NCBI GenBank assembly: GCA_014706295.1
Contig: JACSVZ010000001.1
Coordinates: 118,572,763-118,636,762, forward strand
From: Lycocorax pyrrhopterus obiensis
Taxonomy: Eukaryota > Chordata > Aves > Passeriformes > Paradisaeidae
Length of the DNA stretch: 64,000 nt
Direction of reading: 5' to 3'
In this document: positions 26,501 to 36,440 of the stretch, in pieces
Layout of the letters: every line of letters starts with the position of its first letter
Position numbering within the stretch: position 1 is the first letter of the stretch
The notes under the pieces: model-generated
What the model saw: only the letters and a program-made list of their open reading frames with translations
What the model was told of the DNA's origin: nothing
Databases searched by the model: none
Translations under genes and position numbers: made by a program

Positions 26501-29500
26501 TTTGCTTCCCGGTGCAACCAAGAGATAACAAGTGGCCTGATTTACAGCACAGGCTTCCAAAATCCTGCTAAAGGGGCTTGAAATGGCTCCTGCTGTCAGG
26601 CGGCAACCAGCTGGAGTCTCCCGGCCCCCAGTCCCAGCCGCATTACCTTTGCAGACCTGGCAGCAGGAATCCGGCACGGTTAAGGGAGAGGAACACAGCA
26701 GCTCGGGGCAGGTCACCAAGCCGCAGTAAATCTGGCCTTCCTAGGAGGGCAGGAGGGAAAAAAACCATTGTCAGCGTTATAAAGAGCTGTGTGTCCCCCA
26801 TGATGGGCTGGCAGCACTTCAAACTGCAGATTTACCATAAATCTTTGGGAAGGAATTGTTCCCTGTGAGGGTGGGCAGGCCCTGGCACAGGGTGCCCAGA
26901 GCAGCTGTGGCTGCCCCTGGATCCCTGGCAGTGCCCGAGGCCAGGTTGGCCGGGGTGTGGAGCAGCCTGGGACAGTGGAAGGTGTCCCTGCCCAGGTGGG
27001 ACTGGATGAGCTTTAAGGTCCCTTCCAACACAAACCATTCCAGGATTTTATGATTCCATGATCAAAAGCCCCCTGATGGTCCATCTTCAAATACCATCAA
27101 TCATCCAGCAACTAATGGAAGCTGAAGGTCTGCCCCTGCTGCACTGTCCATCCTGCAGGGTACAGCAGGGTCGTGTCCTCTCCTGGCATGGCTGTTCCAT
27201 GAAGAGTACACAAGCTCCCGAGTGGAATGGTCTTCCTCAAAAAGGGGCAGGCAGTGCCTTCCTCTCAGGCATCATTAGTGCTGCCAGACCTGAAACAGCC
27301 ACCACACACCTTCAAACTCTGCAGAACAACCCCTGGTTTGAAGGGGCACAAGATTTTCTCTGACATCTGCCAGGAAAAGGACCTGGAGAAGACAGGTGGA
27401 AATGGGAAGCAGGATTCTGAACCCAGACTCAGGTCCACACCGGAGCTCTGCCCTCCCTCTCTCTTGGTTTATTCAATAACACCAGAGCCAAGCACCCAGA
27501 TGCGCAGGGATAGACCTGAGTGGATAGTTTGGAAAATATCATTGCTGTAGTGATTCAAGCTGAAAACCACAGGTCGAGGCCAGCCTTGACCTTGGTGCAT
27601 CCCAGCCCCACCTCAGTCAGTGGATTTGCACTGGTTTGTTGCAGGAACAAGTTTTTGCTACTTTGCCAAAGGGTAAAAAAGGATGTTCAGCAGCCAGACC
27701 TCGACAGCAAGGTCGTCTTCTCCATGCAGCAATTTTCTCTGGGGTATCCACAAGCTCCCAGTCAACCAAAATCAAGAGGCCAGCCAAGGATATCCTTAGA
27801 AAACCAAACCACAGCTGCTTCTTCTCCCATCAGGAAGCCAAACCGCTGTGCAAGGAACATGAAGAGGATGAGGGAAATTTGGTGGGTGACAGGATCTGGC
27901 GGAGGTCACTGCATACCAAATCCTGCTCTCCACCTCGGGGAGTCCAGACCTGCCTCTTCCTTCCTTCTCCTGACCGGCAGCTCGCAGCAACGACCTGCCC
28001 CAGGCAGGAAAGAGCCAGTGCCATAAAAGGCAGGATTTATTCCAGAGGCTCCGGTCTTGGGGCAGTTTTCAGTGAGGGTTAGACCAGCTGTTCACGCAGC
28101 TGTTCTAGCAGCTGACAACATCAGACACAGCCCGGGGAGATGCCCCCATTGAAGGCTCCTCAGCCAGCCCTTTATTTTCCCCTTTGTATCCAAGGCATTA
28201 CCCTGACAAATAAACAGAGCCTGAATGACAGCCGAGAGGGACACAGGAGCTCCACGGGCTCCTGGGGACAGTGGCAGAGGAGCACACACAGTCAGATTCG
28301 AGGGCTCCTTCCCAGTGTTTCCCACCATCCAGCTGGGGTCCCTAAGAGAGGAACCAGCCTCAAAAGCTGAGTAATTTCTACACATCAGTTACTCCTCTTG
28401 CTACACAGCTCTGAGGTGCACGCGCGCCCCAGAGCTCAGACCGGCTATTCCGGTGTCACAGATACTTCCCTGTCCAGCGTCAACCGATGTAACCCCTGTG
28501 TGTGTGCTCTTGGCATGACAGAGGGAGGTGCTTTGGGCTCTTCTGCCCCTTCTTTATTTCCTGGCCAAACTTGGTCCCACCCTTTGCTGCCACAGGGCTG
28601 TCCCACTGCCCATCCCAAATTGCCCCCACCCAGACCTGGCCCGTGTGACCTCTGGTAAATCTTCCGCACCGATAACCCGATCCCAGTGATAAACCATCCC
28701 CACACGGGCTGGTGCTACCAGGTCGTGCTGGGGTTTTTGAGCTGGTGGGGCAGTGCTGGGTGCAGGAGAGAGCCCCAGCCCCCAGCTCCCGTGGTGGCTT
28801 ACGGAGCAGCTGCACTGCACACACTGGTTGGGCTGGCGGCTGGGGAAGAGCTCGCTGGTGCTGAACATCTCGCCCTGCTGGTACGTCGTCCCATTGTACT
28901 GGCAGGACCTGACAGGCGCACGGAGGCCAGACGGAGAATGTGGCTCTGGGAAAGAGGACGAGAAAGGAGCGGGGTGAGAGCCAGCCCTTGCCTGGCCCCC
29001 ATGCAGCACTGATGCCCCACCAGCCCACCCCTAAAGGACCAGCAGCCCCTTACACACAGTGGTCACTGTGAAGTGGCCAGGGCACTGCATGGTTGGTCAG
29101 CAATTAAGGGTCCAAAAGCTCCTGGAGAATGGGGCTGCCCTGGCTGCACTGAGCTCAGCACAGAGCAAAAACCAGAAAGTCTGACCTCACTTTAACAAAA
29201 TTCTTGGGTTTTTCCCTCCCCTGGTTGTAACAATCGTCAAATTCAGATGGAGTCAGGTAAAAAGGGCTTCTCTCATGGGTAATTAGCGAAAAATCAAAAT
29301 TAATGAGGTTTTTGTCTATTTTTTCTTCTTAATTTCTCAAATCACTGATGGTTTCTGACTAGCTTTGCCAGCACGCAGGTAGGGAAAGTTTTGGGACTAA
29401 ATCTTGAGGTAATCTGTGGAGGTGAGAATGAACATATTGAGGTAAAAATAAGGCAATCAGTAGTGGTAAGGTAGGAAACGTTTTGGGGATAAAACTTGAG

Positions 29501-32500
29501 ATAGTCTCCAGTGCAGAGAAGGAAGTTGTTAAAAAACTGTAATTATTTTTTTTAATCCAAGACACTTTGCTGGCAAATGATCAGAATAAAGTGCCAGCTT
29601 CTGTTTTGCCCCTGACGTGTGAACTGACATTTTGTCCCTACAAAGCTCTTGGGATGGGGGGGAGAAAGTGGTCTGGCAGAGAGCCCTTTTCCATCAAAAT
29701 GACATTTTTGGAGGGAAAAAGCAGCCAGAGCTCCGTGACCAGGGCCAGACCCAGCATCGCTGCATTGCCACAAGTGGCAGCAGTGGAGGTACAGCCCTGC
29801 CGGACCACGGCCACCTTGTCACCCCATCCCTGAGGAATGTCCACCTACCAGGACACCGCGGGCAGCACTGCTGGGGGTCCGTGACAGGGCTGGCACACGG
29901 CAGAGCTGGGCACTGGATCCGGTAGCACCTGATGTTGGTGTTCTGGGGAGAGACAGAGGTGGTTTGTTTAGTCCACAGGGAACATTCATTTCATGGTTCA
30001 CCCCTGCAAGAGGAGGAACACAACATTATCACAACAAATTGTGCTGGTTGTAACCCACCAGGGATGTCTCCAGCCCTGGCTCAAACCCAGCCAGCTCATG
30101 GTCTCTCACCAGCACAGGCCACCCATCATCCGACAGCAGCCCTGAGCCACCTTCACCCACAACCCACCAACACCACAGAGGCAGAATCATGGAATCACTG
30201 AGTGATTTAGGTATGAAGGAACCTTAAAGATCTTGTTTCCATCTCTTGCCATGGGCAGGGACACCTTCTACTATCCCAGGTTGCTCCAACCTGGCCTCGA
30301 ACACCCCACCCAGGGGTGGGGCAGCCACAGCTTCTCTGGGCAACCTGTGCCAGGGCCTCCCCACCCTCACAGGGAACAATTTCTTGTGAACATTTAATCT
30401 AAATCTCCCCTCTTCTTCTGGTTCAAAACCATTCTCTTGTCCCATCATTATCCGCCTGTGTAAAAAATAACTTCCATCTTTTTCACAAGCTCCCTTTCAG
30501 TACCAAAAGGTCTCCTCAAGGTAAATGGCAGCTACCTCACAAGGCCAACCCAACACCCCCCAGGGGGACAGCTTTTGCCAAAGGGAAGAGATTAATCCAA
30601 TGCCTCTATGGGACTGGAAAGGGCTTCTCTGGTCAAATGAGACACCGGGACCGATCTGCTTCAGAGCTGCCGAGCGAAGCCCCAGCGCAGCAGCAGCAGC
30701 AGCAGCAGCAGTGTCCCCGCCTGCCGCACGGTGCCGTGGGGACGTGCCTCGGAGCAGCTGCAGCGGATGCAGTACATCAGCCCCTGGGGCTCCAGGTACG
30801 GGTGCCAGCTCTCCCCCGGGCTGTACTTCTTGCCGTTGAAGTCGCAGAACGTGTCTGGCCCTGAAAGTCAACCAGGAGAAGCTACGTGAGAAAAGGGGCT
30901 GGTTCTCGGGACAGCTCTCCGTGATGAGAGCAAGGGCAGCCTTCACGTTGCTCCCCACAAGTAGCTGGTGGCCAGCATCACCACCAAACCCTTCAGGACT
31001 TTGGCCAAAAACCCCAATTCAGTCACCCTTAATGTTCACATCCACAAGCATCATCTGGTCCCGCAGGAGAGAGCTCCAAACCCAGCTGGACCCTGTAACA
31101 GCAGTGGTGCTGCTCCCACTCACCCATGACGGGTGCCAAAACCCTGACCAGGCAGAGGGTCACCCCAGGACCCAAGCTCTTTCTAAGCACCTGTCTGCAT
31201 GTGATTTTCGTGGTCTACGTGCTCACAGCCCTGCTGAAAACTGAAGGTGATTTAAAAGGTTATGTCATCGAGGGAATTTGAGGTAGTTTGGGTGATTGCG
31301 TTGCTCGAAGGCAGTGGAGACATTTACGGCTCCTGAAGCATTTATGGGTCTTTAAAATCTTGCAGCACCCTGGGGATGCAGGAGAGGGGGAGGGCTGTTT
31401 TCCAAGGCATGATGCCCACCTCCTGCTACGTGAACTCGGATGAGCCAGCAGGTGCTGACCCTGCCAGGCTACTGGAAGGGCTTCTTAAAGGATAGCAGAG
31501 GGTGCCCAGAATTATCTCAGTGGCATTCACCACCCCAAAGATGCTAAGAGCCATCCCACACTTCACTCTGTCACCCGGGACACAGCAGTGGCTGGGAGGG
31601 CCCAGCTGGTGTTGTCCCACCTCACCAAAGCCAGAGATGCCAGCTGCTTAGTGGATTTCTCCAATCAACCAGACAAAATTCACCCAGATATGCTGGGGTG
31701 GGCTGCAGTTCCTCCTCTAGCTCATGACCATCCTCAGGAAGAACCCAGGTGACACTCCACCATGGCCAGACCCTCTGGCCAGCAGGAAAGGCAGCCCTAT
31801 GGGTCTACGAAGATCTTTATGGGTCTCTTCCAACTCAAGCCCTGCCACCAGACTTGAGCCTCTATTTGATGGCTTCAAGCACCTGATTCTCCAAGTCGCA
31901 CCTTCACAAGCGGTGACCACCAGCTGTCCAGACTGCCTGGTCCAGACCACCACTGCATCTGCAGAGGTGGAGGTTTGCAATAGCTTTGGAATGGGTGCTA
32001 CCAGAGGGACAGGCAGAGGTATTTTCCTCCCCTTTCCCGGGCGAGGACTTTACATTGTCCCCATAGCTCTTGACAAGTCAGCAACTCCCTATTCCTGGCC
32101 ACGCAGGTCACGAGCTTACAGCAAACCACACAAAACTAGTGAGCATGTGGCTTGAAAATTCAGACACCCAGAAAAGAGAAGAAAAAAAACTCCACAAAAC
32201 TAAAAAACAAAAAACCAAAAAAAAAAATCATAGTTTTGCAAAAATCATTTGTGAGAAAATGACTTCATCTTTCCCTGCTTGCAGCATCCTCATGAATTAT
32301 GCTGAGGGTGAAGAAATCGAGTTGCCTTGGTGTGACGCGGCCCCACTCAGCTCGCAGGCTCCCATGCCAGTTGGCTGCTTCCTTCAAACATTTAATCACA
32401 AGTGGAGCCCTGGTTTGGGTCCAGCCCTCGAAAGCAGCCTGATTCATGTCTGCAAAGGGCCTGCTGGTAAAATTAAAGCTGACTGGCAGTGCTGGGCAGC

Positions 32501-35500
32501 AGGAGACACTTGTTGGCATCTCAGCAGGGCTACACCGTGCATTTGGCAAGAGGTGCCAGCGTGTTTGGGCAAAAGCAAGATGGGGATGGATGGATGGATG
32601 GATGGATGGATGGATGGATGGATGGATGGAAGGAAGGAAGGAAGGAAGGAAGGAAGGAAGGAAGGAAGGAAGGAAGGAAGGAAGGAGGAGGCTTAAAAGC
32701 TGGAGGCTCTGGACCATTTTTTTCCATGCCAGGCCAATAATTTCATTTTCAGAGTTCAAACTTTGGATATCTTCCTAACTCACTTGGAGTGAAAAGCCAT
32801 TTGTGGCAGTGAATTGCTCCCGTGCTGATCAGTCACCTTACTTACTGCACCTTCAGCAGCAGCACACTCAGAAAAGTCACGTGGGTTTACTTGTCCCTGG
32901 ATCTAGAGCAGGTCAGAAAGTCGTGGGGTGGCATCTTGTTGGTGGCTGCTGTCTGAAGCTGTTGAGATACATCCTAAGGAGACATTCCCTTCTCATGGTG
33001 TGGGAGATGCAGCCCAGGACGGGTTTCTCCACACCACTGAGTTTGTCACCAAGGACTGATGTCTCTAACCCACCGTGTGAAGATGCTGCTCAGAGCTTCT
33101 GCGACAGCCCCTTGTGAGGTTTCAATTTCCTGGTAGCTGGAAAGTTTCCCACAACACCTATCCTAAACCTGTATTGTCCTTTCCAACCCAAGCCATGTGT
33201 GATTCTGTGATTCTGCCTCTGGGAGTGTTCTGAGCAATCTGATGGCTCAACAAGAGGTTGTGGGGTGTTGCTCATTTCCCCTCACTCCTCTTCTCCCGTT
33301 GCATCCTGAGGCTGAGGGGGGAAGGGTGGTCCTGCATCCCCAGATGGCACCTCTGGAGTTGTCTCTGGAGCAGGGCATGTCTGAGCTGGGCTCCCAGCCC
33401 CAACAGCGTTTCTGGAGGTCACACACCTGCCAGCCAGCACCGTGCCGGGCAGGCGGGAGGGAGTTCATGCAAACCAGTTTGTAAGTTTTAAGAGCAGCCA
33501 TAAATAAAGTGTAAAGAGCACTGTCTGGTACACAGAGTCCAGGCGCTCCTGTGACAGCACTGTATTTATGAAGGGCTTAAAATGCAACTTAGCTGAGAAG
33601 GGACTGGTTAAAACACACCAGGCCCTTGACATGTGGCATCCTGAAGACTCTGCTCACATCCAGATCAATTCCTACACACTCTCCTCGCTCAGTTCCTGGC
33701 TGGGAATATCTGCTTGGGACTTTGGGAGCCTGGAAAACTCTGTAGCTCTGAAGATGCAGCCTCATGAAGCACCTCTGAGCTCCTCAGGGTGGAGAAGCCA
33801 GGCAGACAGGGTCCTGCTTCCCCCCACTCCTTCCCAAGGGAATGCTTCATTACCTATAGCGGGGTACGCAGCCCTCACCTCTCCCTTACCATAGACGTGG
33901 TAGCACTTGCTTTCCATCATGGTCCTTCCCATTTTGGAGCACCCAGCCCCTTCATCCCTGCTGGATCCAAACTTGTAGGACAGAGGGATCTCAGTAACCC
34001 CCTTTTCTCCAGCAACCATGTTAAAAAGAAATGAAACAGCAACTCCCAAGCTCCTGGGGAAAACCACTGCCCCATGCTCTCCAGAGATGCTGGTATTTAA
34101 ATGCCTCCAGCCAAAACATCATTGCGTTCAACCATTGCCCCTGAATTACTCAGAATGCAGCACATTCGTCCCAGTAACCTGTGCCTCTGATATTCTTTTC
34201 AGCTGGGAGTGCAAATCCCCTAAAATAGACTGTTTCTGTGGGCAAATTCTTCTTTTCTGACTTGCCTTCAAGCCCGAGCATTTCTGCTTCTCACCTATTT
34301 TTAGCCACGACACTGTAGGTCCCTTGGCTGATGAGCCTGCTCGTAACTAATTTATTCCTGTCTTCAGTCTCCCTGAACACTCAGCCCTGAGAAAAGTGTG
34401 AGGCTGCAGAGGTGGATGGTGGAGAGAAGTCCACAATTTGATGATGACTCTGTCACCCAAACCACCCTGCCCTTGACCATGGGGCAAGTCCTGGCCAAGC
34501 CCTCCACTTTGTGGGATATGCCCTGTAGCAAAGCTGAAGTGTTTCAGAGCTGGGGGGTGACCCTGGACCTCACTGCCCCAATCCTGCTTGAATCCCATAT
34601 TCACCGGCTCTTTCTCAGCATTGTAAGTCCTGCAAAGAGGCCCCAACACTTCATCCCAAATCAGACAAACCCTTACTGCCCCCATCCATCATAGTTTATG
34701 CCCAATTTACCACCTTCAAAGAGCAAACACCTCACCTAAAACCTGTTTCACCTTCTGGAGATGTCTCCATCCTCTTCCTAACCCTTCCACAGCAGCCCAG
34801 GTAGAGGCAGGGAGTCAGACCCACATCCCTTGTTCAAGAAACAGATGCTGTGGGCTGGGTTTGGCAGCTTTGGATGAGCCCAGGGAAGGGAAAGCAGCTG
34901 AATTCACCCGGATCTTGCTCCCCAGGGCTTTGCACAGCCCCATCCATCCACCTGCCTTTTTCCCCCAGCACACCCCACAGACAGGATGAGCAATCCAGTG
35001 CTCGTATTTTGGGTCCATGCTCCAGGAGGATGATTATTTGAGTGCCTAATGCACTGCTGGCAGCAGGCAAGTTGTAAATCACCCAGACGCAGCCACCGGC
35101 AGACTCCGCTGGGATTCCGGGAGATTAAAGGGAGGAATAAATGTAGGGACACAACAGGTCCTGCTCCACTTTGCTGAGAGCTCCAGTGGCTCTGCGATGT
35201 TGCAGGGGTGCTCACAACCCACTGGTGGCGTCCCAGTGCCTTGCCCAAGCCAAGCCCACCTCCTGGCCCCAATTAACACGTCCAGCACCCTCCAAGCTCC
35301 TGAGCAGCCCTGGCCAAGTCCTTCAGGCCTTTTTGTGGGAAGTGCCAAACCTCCCTTCCCTATCCCAAACCTTCTCTGCCTCAGTCAGCCCGCTGGGAGC
35401 AAAAGTGGGAGAGACTGAGGGATGAACATGGAGATGGACAAGGGATGATATGGAGGAAAGCCCCCAGCTTTGTTTGGGGTGGAGGAGGCATTGCCCCATC

Positions 35501-36038
35501 CCCATCCACCCTCGGAGGAGAGATGCACTCGTGCAGGGTGGGATCTGTGCAGAGGAAGGTCTGTAAGACGACCTCCTTCTCTGTGGCATTTCTAGCCCAT
35601 GGAAGGGGATCCCAGACCTTCCTCACACCCCTGACAGCCCCCGGAGCCTCCCAGCCCCCTCACCAGCTCGCAGTGCTCTGCTCGGTGCTGTACAACCCCG
35701 CAAAGCGGGCAGGGACAGCAGCAGGCAGAGGGGGACACAGCCATGTCCCCAACAGTGCAGGACAGGAAACCTGGCTGGTTGCACGGGCTGGGACATCCCA
35801 TCCACGGAGGTCCAACACCTGCCATGGTCAAAAGCCTCCCCGTGCCCCCAGCCATGACCGCAAAGCACCCCCGCAAATTCCTGGGGACCCCGGTGACGGG
35901 GAAACTGAGGCACGGAGGGAAGCAGCGCAGCCGGGACAGGAGCGGGGAAGACTTACGAGCCTGGGCTCGGCTCCCGGAGGCGAAGAGGAGCAGGAGGCAC
36001 CGGAGGAGGAAGGCGAGGGGACCCGCCCCGGGAAGCAT
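14471..36038 (-). CDS. CHRDL2: Chordin-like 2, secreted BMP-binding VWC-domain protein (gene span, 11 coding exons)
   Basis: CHRDL2 is a secreted extracellular protein that binds BMP ligands and modulates their signalling. Joining exons 36038-35957, 30860-30748, 29942-29849, 28945-28803, 26740-26647, 26331-26276, 24456-24288, 23370-23176, 20062-19880, 16465-16373 and 14550-14471 gives 1,302 nt and 433 residues, against about 429 in human as I recall. All junctions keep frame. Residues 1-26 form a signal peptide (Leu-rich core, AxA-like end). Three VWC domains lie at about 33-96, 110-175 and 252-315, each with the CxxC...CC..C pattern. A short acidic exon (176-194) and a basic linker ending KEKHKK (about 231-250) separate domains 2 and 3. 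The C-terminal part (316-433) matches the chordin-like family tail. Human CHRDL2 residues recalled from memory align throughout. All introns are GT-AG except intron 2 (GC-AG). The next gene, RNF169, is divergent. Confidence 0.96.
16373..16465 (-). CDS. CHRDL2: CHRDL2 coding exon 10 (C-terminal region)
   Basis: Residues 377-407 plus one base. [16 protein letters not shown] and EAQNFRLI align with the human GIFHLTQIKKVRKQDF and EAQHFRLL. Acceptor TGCAG, donor GTAGGG. Confidence 0.94.
16662..16890 (+). mobile_element. CR1 LINE fragment, 3' end (CHRDL2 intron 9)
   Basis: Plus-oriented: ATTAGGAGGAAATTCTTCCC, GGCCCTGGCATAGGCTGCCC, CAGGTTGAAGCAACCTGGTC and a terminus GATTCTATGGTTCTATG. Antisense to CHRDL2. 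Confidence 0.92.
17640..17960 (+). mobile_element. Non-LTR retrotransposon ORF2 remnant, probably CR1 (CHRDL2 intron 9)
   Basis: The plus strand reads as a decayed coding piece: [16 protein letters not shown] near 17,730-17,778, then a region like PRALRELAE near 17,915-17,940. This order resembles the linker just before the reverse-transcriptase domain of CR1-type ORF2 (a KAEVLNEFFASVF-like block, then GPDxIHPRVLKELA). Stops and gaps break it. It is the only internal LINE coding remnant noticed here. The other CR1 copies are 3' ends. Confidence 0.5.
19880..20062 (-). CDS. CHRDL2: CHRDL2 coding exon 9 (C-terminal region)
   Basis: Residues 316-376. It contains [14 protein letters not shown] and [12 protein letters not shown], matching the human RVLVHTSVSP and LVEIYLWKLVK segments. 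Acceptor CTCAG, donor GTGAGC. Confidence 0.94.
21095..21165 (-). mobile_element. CR1 LINE 3' terminal fragment, short (CHRDL2 intron 8)
   Basis: GAGTTGTTAAAGCTGGAAAA and CCCTTTAAGATCATGGAGACC match the reverse-oriented CR1 3' end. It is truncated after about 70 bp. Confidence 0.6.
22232..22645 (-). mobile_element. CR1 LINE 3' end, copy A (CHRDL2 intron 8)
   Basis: Reverse-oriented, starting GGAATCACAGAATCATTAAA. It shares the unusual segment GGATAACTCTCTGGGGAAAG and CATTTTCTGTAACATCCAAT with the copy at 24,618-25,035, and the two are nearly identical across the rest. Confidence 0.93.
23176..23370 (-). CDS. CHRDL2: CHRDL2 coding exon 8 (VWC3)
   Basis: Residues 251-315 plus one base: one complete VWC domain. 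It starts [16 protein letters not shown], continues [16 protein letters not shown] and closes DGKCCKICP. This is the best conserved exon and the main basis for naming CHRDL2. Acceptor CTCCAG, donor GTAGGT. Confidence 0.97.
24288..24456 (-). CDS. CHRDL2: CHRDL2 coding exon 7 (inter-VWC linker)
   Basis: Residues 195-250. The second half, with [19 protein letters not shown] and a basic KEKHKK end, is nearly identical to the human linker. The first half is more diverged. Acceptor CACAG, donor GTAAGG. Confidence 0.93.
24618..25035 (-). mobile_element. CR1 LINE 3' end, copy B (CHRDL2 intron 6)
   Basis: Same orientation and subfamily as the copy at 22.2 kb, with the same diagnostic GGATAACTCTCTGGGGAAAG. 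The pair flanks exons 7 and 8. It differs by a small insertion (GCATC) before CCCTGGCCCAGCC and by scattered substitutions. Confidence 0.93.
25903..26012 (-). mobile_element. CR1 LINE 3' terminal fragment (CHRDL2 intron 6)
   Basis: CATAGAACCATAGAATTGGA followed by TTTAGGTTGGAAAAGTTCTC and GAGTCCAACCCTTTCCC. Breaks off after about 110 bp. Confidence 0.88.
26276..26331 (-). CDS. CHRDL2: CHRDL2 coding exon 6 (short acidic linker)
   Basis: A 56-nt exon, residues 176-194 ([19 protein letters not shown]). It corresponds by position and character to the acidic linker of human CHRDL2 that also ends HGV. Acceptor TTGCAG, donor GTACGT. Phase fits both neighbours. Confidence 0.87.
26647..26740 (-). CDS. 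CHRDL2: CHRDL2 coding exon 5 (VWC2, second half)
   Basis: Residues 145-175 plus one base. [16 protein letters not shown] and the closing PDSCCQVCK complete VWC2. The acceptor is CCTAG, the donor GTAATG. Confidence 0.93.
26845..27063 (+). mobile_element. CR1 LINE fragment, 3' end (CHRDL2 intron 4)
   Basis: It contains GGCCCTGGCACAGGGTGCCC, CTGTGGCTGCCCCTGGATCC and CCTTCCAACACAAACCATTC, ending ATTTTATGATTCCATGATC. It starts about 105 bp upstream (plus coordinates) of exon 5's left-hand intron position and is antisense to CHRDL2. Confidence 0.9.
27064..28802. other. CHRDL2 intron 4 remainder
   Basis: Intronic sequence without a recognised exon, RNA gene or repeat. Open frames here lack splice-compatible or homologous content. 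Confidence 0.6.
28803..28945 (-). CDS. CHRDL2: CHRDL2 coding exon 4 (VWC2, first half)
   Basis: Residues 97-144. A linker ([11 protein letters not shown]) leads into VWC2 with [14 protein letters not shown] and [16 protein letters not shown]. Acceptor CCCAG, donor GTAAGC. Confidence 0.94.
29378..29515. repeat. Imperfect 90-bp direct duplication (CHRDL2 intron 3)
   Basis: Two related segments about 90 bp apart: AGGTAGGGAAAGTTTTGGGA, then CTAAATCTTGAGGTAATCT at 29,378; and AGGTAGGAAACGTTTTGGGG, then ATAAAACTTGAGATAGTCT at 29,468. An old local tandem duplication. Confidence 0.65.
29849..29942 (-). CDS. CHRDL2: CHRDL2 coding exon 3 (VWC1, second half)
   Basis: Residues 66-96 plus the first base of codon 97. 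It contains [11 protein letters not shown] and the closing DPQQCCPRC of VWC1. Acceptor CCCCAG and donor GTAGGT are both clear. Confidence 0.93.
30184..30480 (-). mobile_element. CR1 LINE fragment, 3' end (CHRDL2 intron 2)
   Basis: Starts AATCATGGAATCACTGAGTG, then GGCAGGGACACCTTCTACTA, TTGCTCCAACCTGGCCTCGA and GGCCTCCCCACCCTCACAGG, CR1 on the minus strand, in the sense orientation of CHRDL2. Confidence 0.9.
30688..30711 (-). repeat. (CTG)8 trinucleotide repeat beside the CHRDL2 exon 2 donor
   Basis: Eight perfect CAG units on the plus strand, CTG on the CHRDL2 sense strand, starting 36 nt inside intron 2. The repeat is in frame with exon 2, so unspliced read-through would encode eight leucines before a stop at 30,663-30,661. 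Confidence 0.95.
30746..30747 (-). other. Non-canonical GC splice donor of CHRDL2 intron 2
   Basis: Exon 2 must end at GAG (30,750-30,748) to keep CSE-NTNIRC in frame with exon 3, matching the human spacing CSE-GAHVSC. The intron then begins GCACGT and ends CAG at 29,945-29,943. GC-AG introns are a known minor class. No GT nearby gives the right frame. Confidence 0.75.
30748..30860 (-). CDS. CHRDL2: CHRDL2 coding exon 2 (VWC1, first half)
   Basis: Residues 28-65, including [18 protein letters not shown] and CIRCSCSE, the first half of VWC1. The acceptor is TTTCAG. The only frame-compatible donor is GAG followed by GCACGT, a GC donor. The next GT (after GAGGCAC) would shift the frame and destroy the domain. 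Confidence 0.88.
32584..32683 (+). repeat. (GGAT)11(GGAA)14 compound microsatellite (CHRDL2 intron 1)
   Basis: About eleven perfect GGAT units run directly into fourteen perfect GGAA units, then GGAGGAGG. Long open frames on both strands across it (GWMD/EGRK and HPSI/LPSF repeats) are repeat artefacts. Confidence 0.98.
33160..33217 (+). mobile_element. CR1 LINE 3' terminal fragment, short (CHRDL2 intron 1)
   Basis: CCTTTCCAACCCAAGCCATG followed by TGTGATTCTGTGATTCTG, the CR1 3' terminus in plus orientation. The upstream part is too diverged to follow. Confidence 0.75.
35957..36038 (-). CDS. CHRDL2: CHRDL2 coding exon 1 (start codon, signal peptide)
   Basis: Encodes residues 1-27: start, a hydrophobic core ([13 protein letters not shown]), then a small-residue cleavage region (SGSRAQA). 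The start has G at -3. Donor GTAAGT occupies 35,956-35,951. Exon ends in phase 1. It lies in a CpG-rich block. Confidence 0.9.
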
Positions 36039-36229
36039 CGCAGCCCGGTGCTCGGTGCCCTGGGGCTTCGGTCCCGGTGCCCGGGGGTGCGCTGCCCGAT
36101 GTCCCGGTGACGTCTCGGAGTCCGTGCTGGGGGTTTCGCTCCCGCTGCTGGTGCCCGGCCGTGCCGCGGTCTCGATCGCGGTGTCGGGCGCCTCGGAGGA
36201 CGCTGCGATGCCCGGAGGTGCCGGAGCCG

Positions 36230-36440
36230 AGGCTGCCGGTGCCCGGAGATGCCGGTGCCGGCAGTGCTCCGGTGCCGGTGTCAGCGGTGTCGGTGCCCGG
36301 CGGCGCCTGTGCCCGAGGCTGTGGGTGCCCGGAGGAGTCGCGGTGCCGATGCCGATGCCGCCGATGCCGGTGGCGCCGGTGCCGGTGGTGCCGGTGCCGG
36401 TGGTGCCGGTGCCCGGGGGTACCGGTGCCGGTGCCCGGCG
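36230..36440. repeat. GGTGCC/GATGCC-type GC-rich repeat upstream of CHRDL2
   Basis: Dense variants of CCGGTG, CCGATG and GGTGCC with a 6-9 bp period, tightest at 36,345-36,440. On the CHRDL2 sense strand one frame reads as His/Arg alternation within an open frame that begins at 36,462 and overlaps the main start. Confidence 0.8.

Larger units (their letters stand above)
30861..35956 (-). other. CHRDL2 intron 1
   Basis: A 5.1-kb GT-AG intron. It contains a (GGAT)n(GGAA)n microsatellite at 32,584-32,683 and a short CR1 remnant near 33.2 kb. No further exon or gene is recognised inside it. Confidence 0.8.

Noticed and set aside
32070..32759. Open frames with GWMD/EGRK or HPSI/LPSF repeats
   Set aside because: Direct translation of the (GGAT)n(GGAA)n microsatellite.
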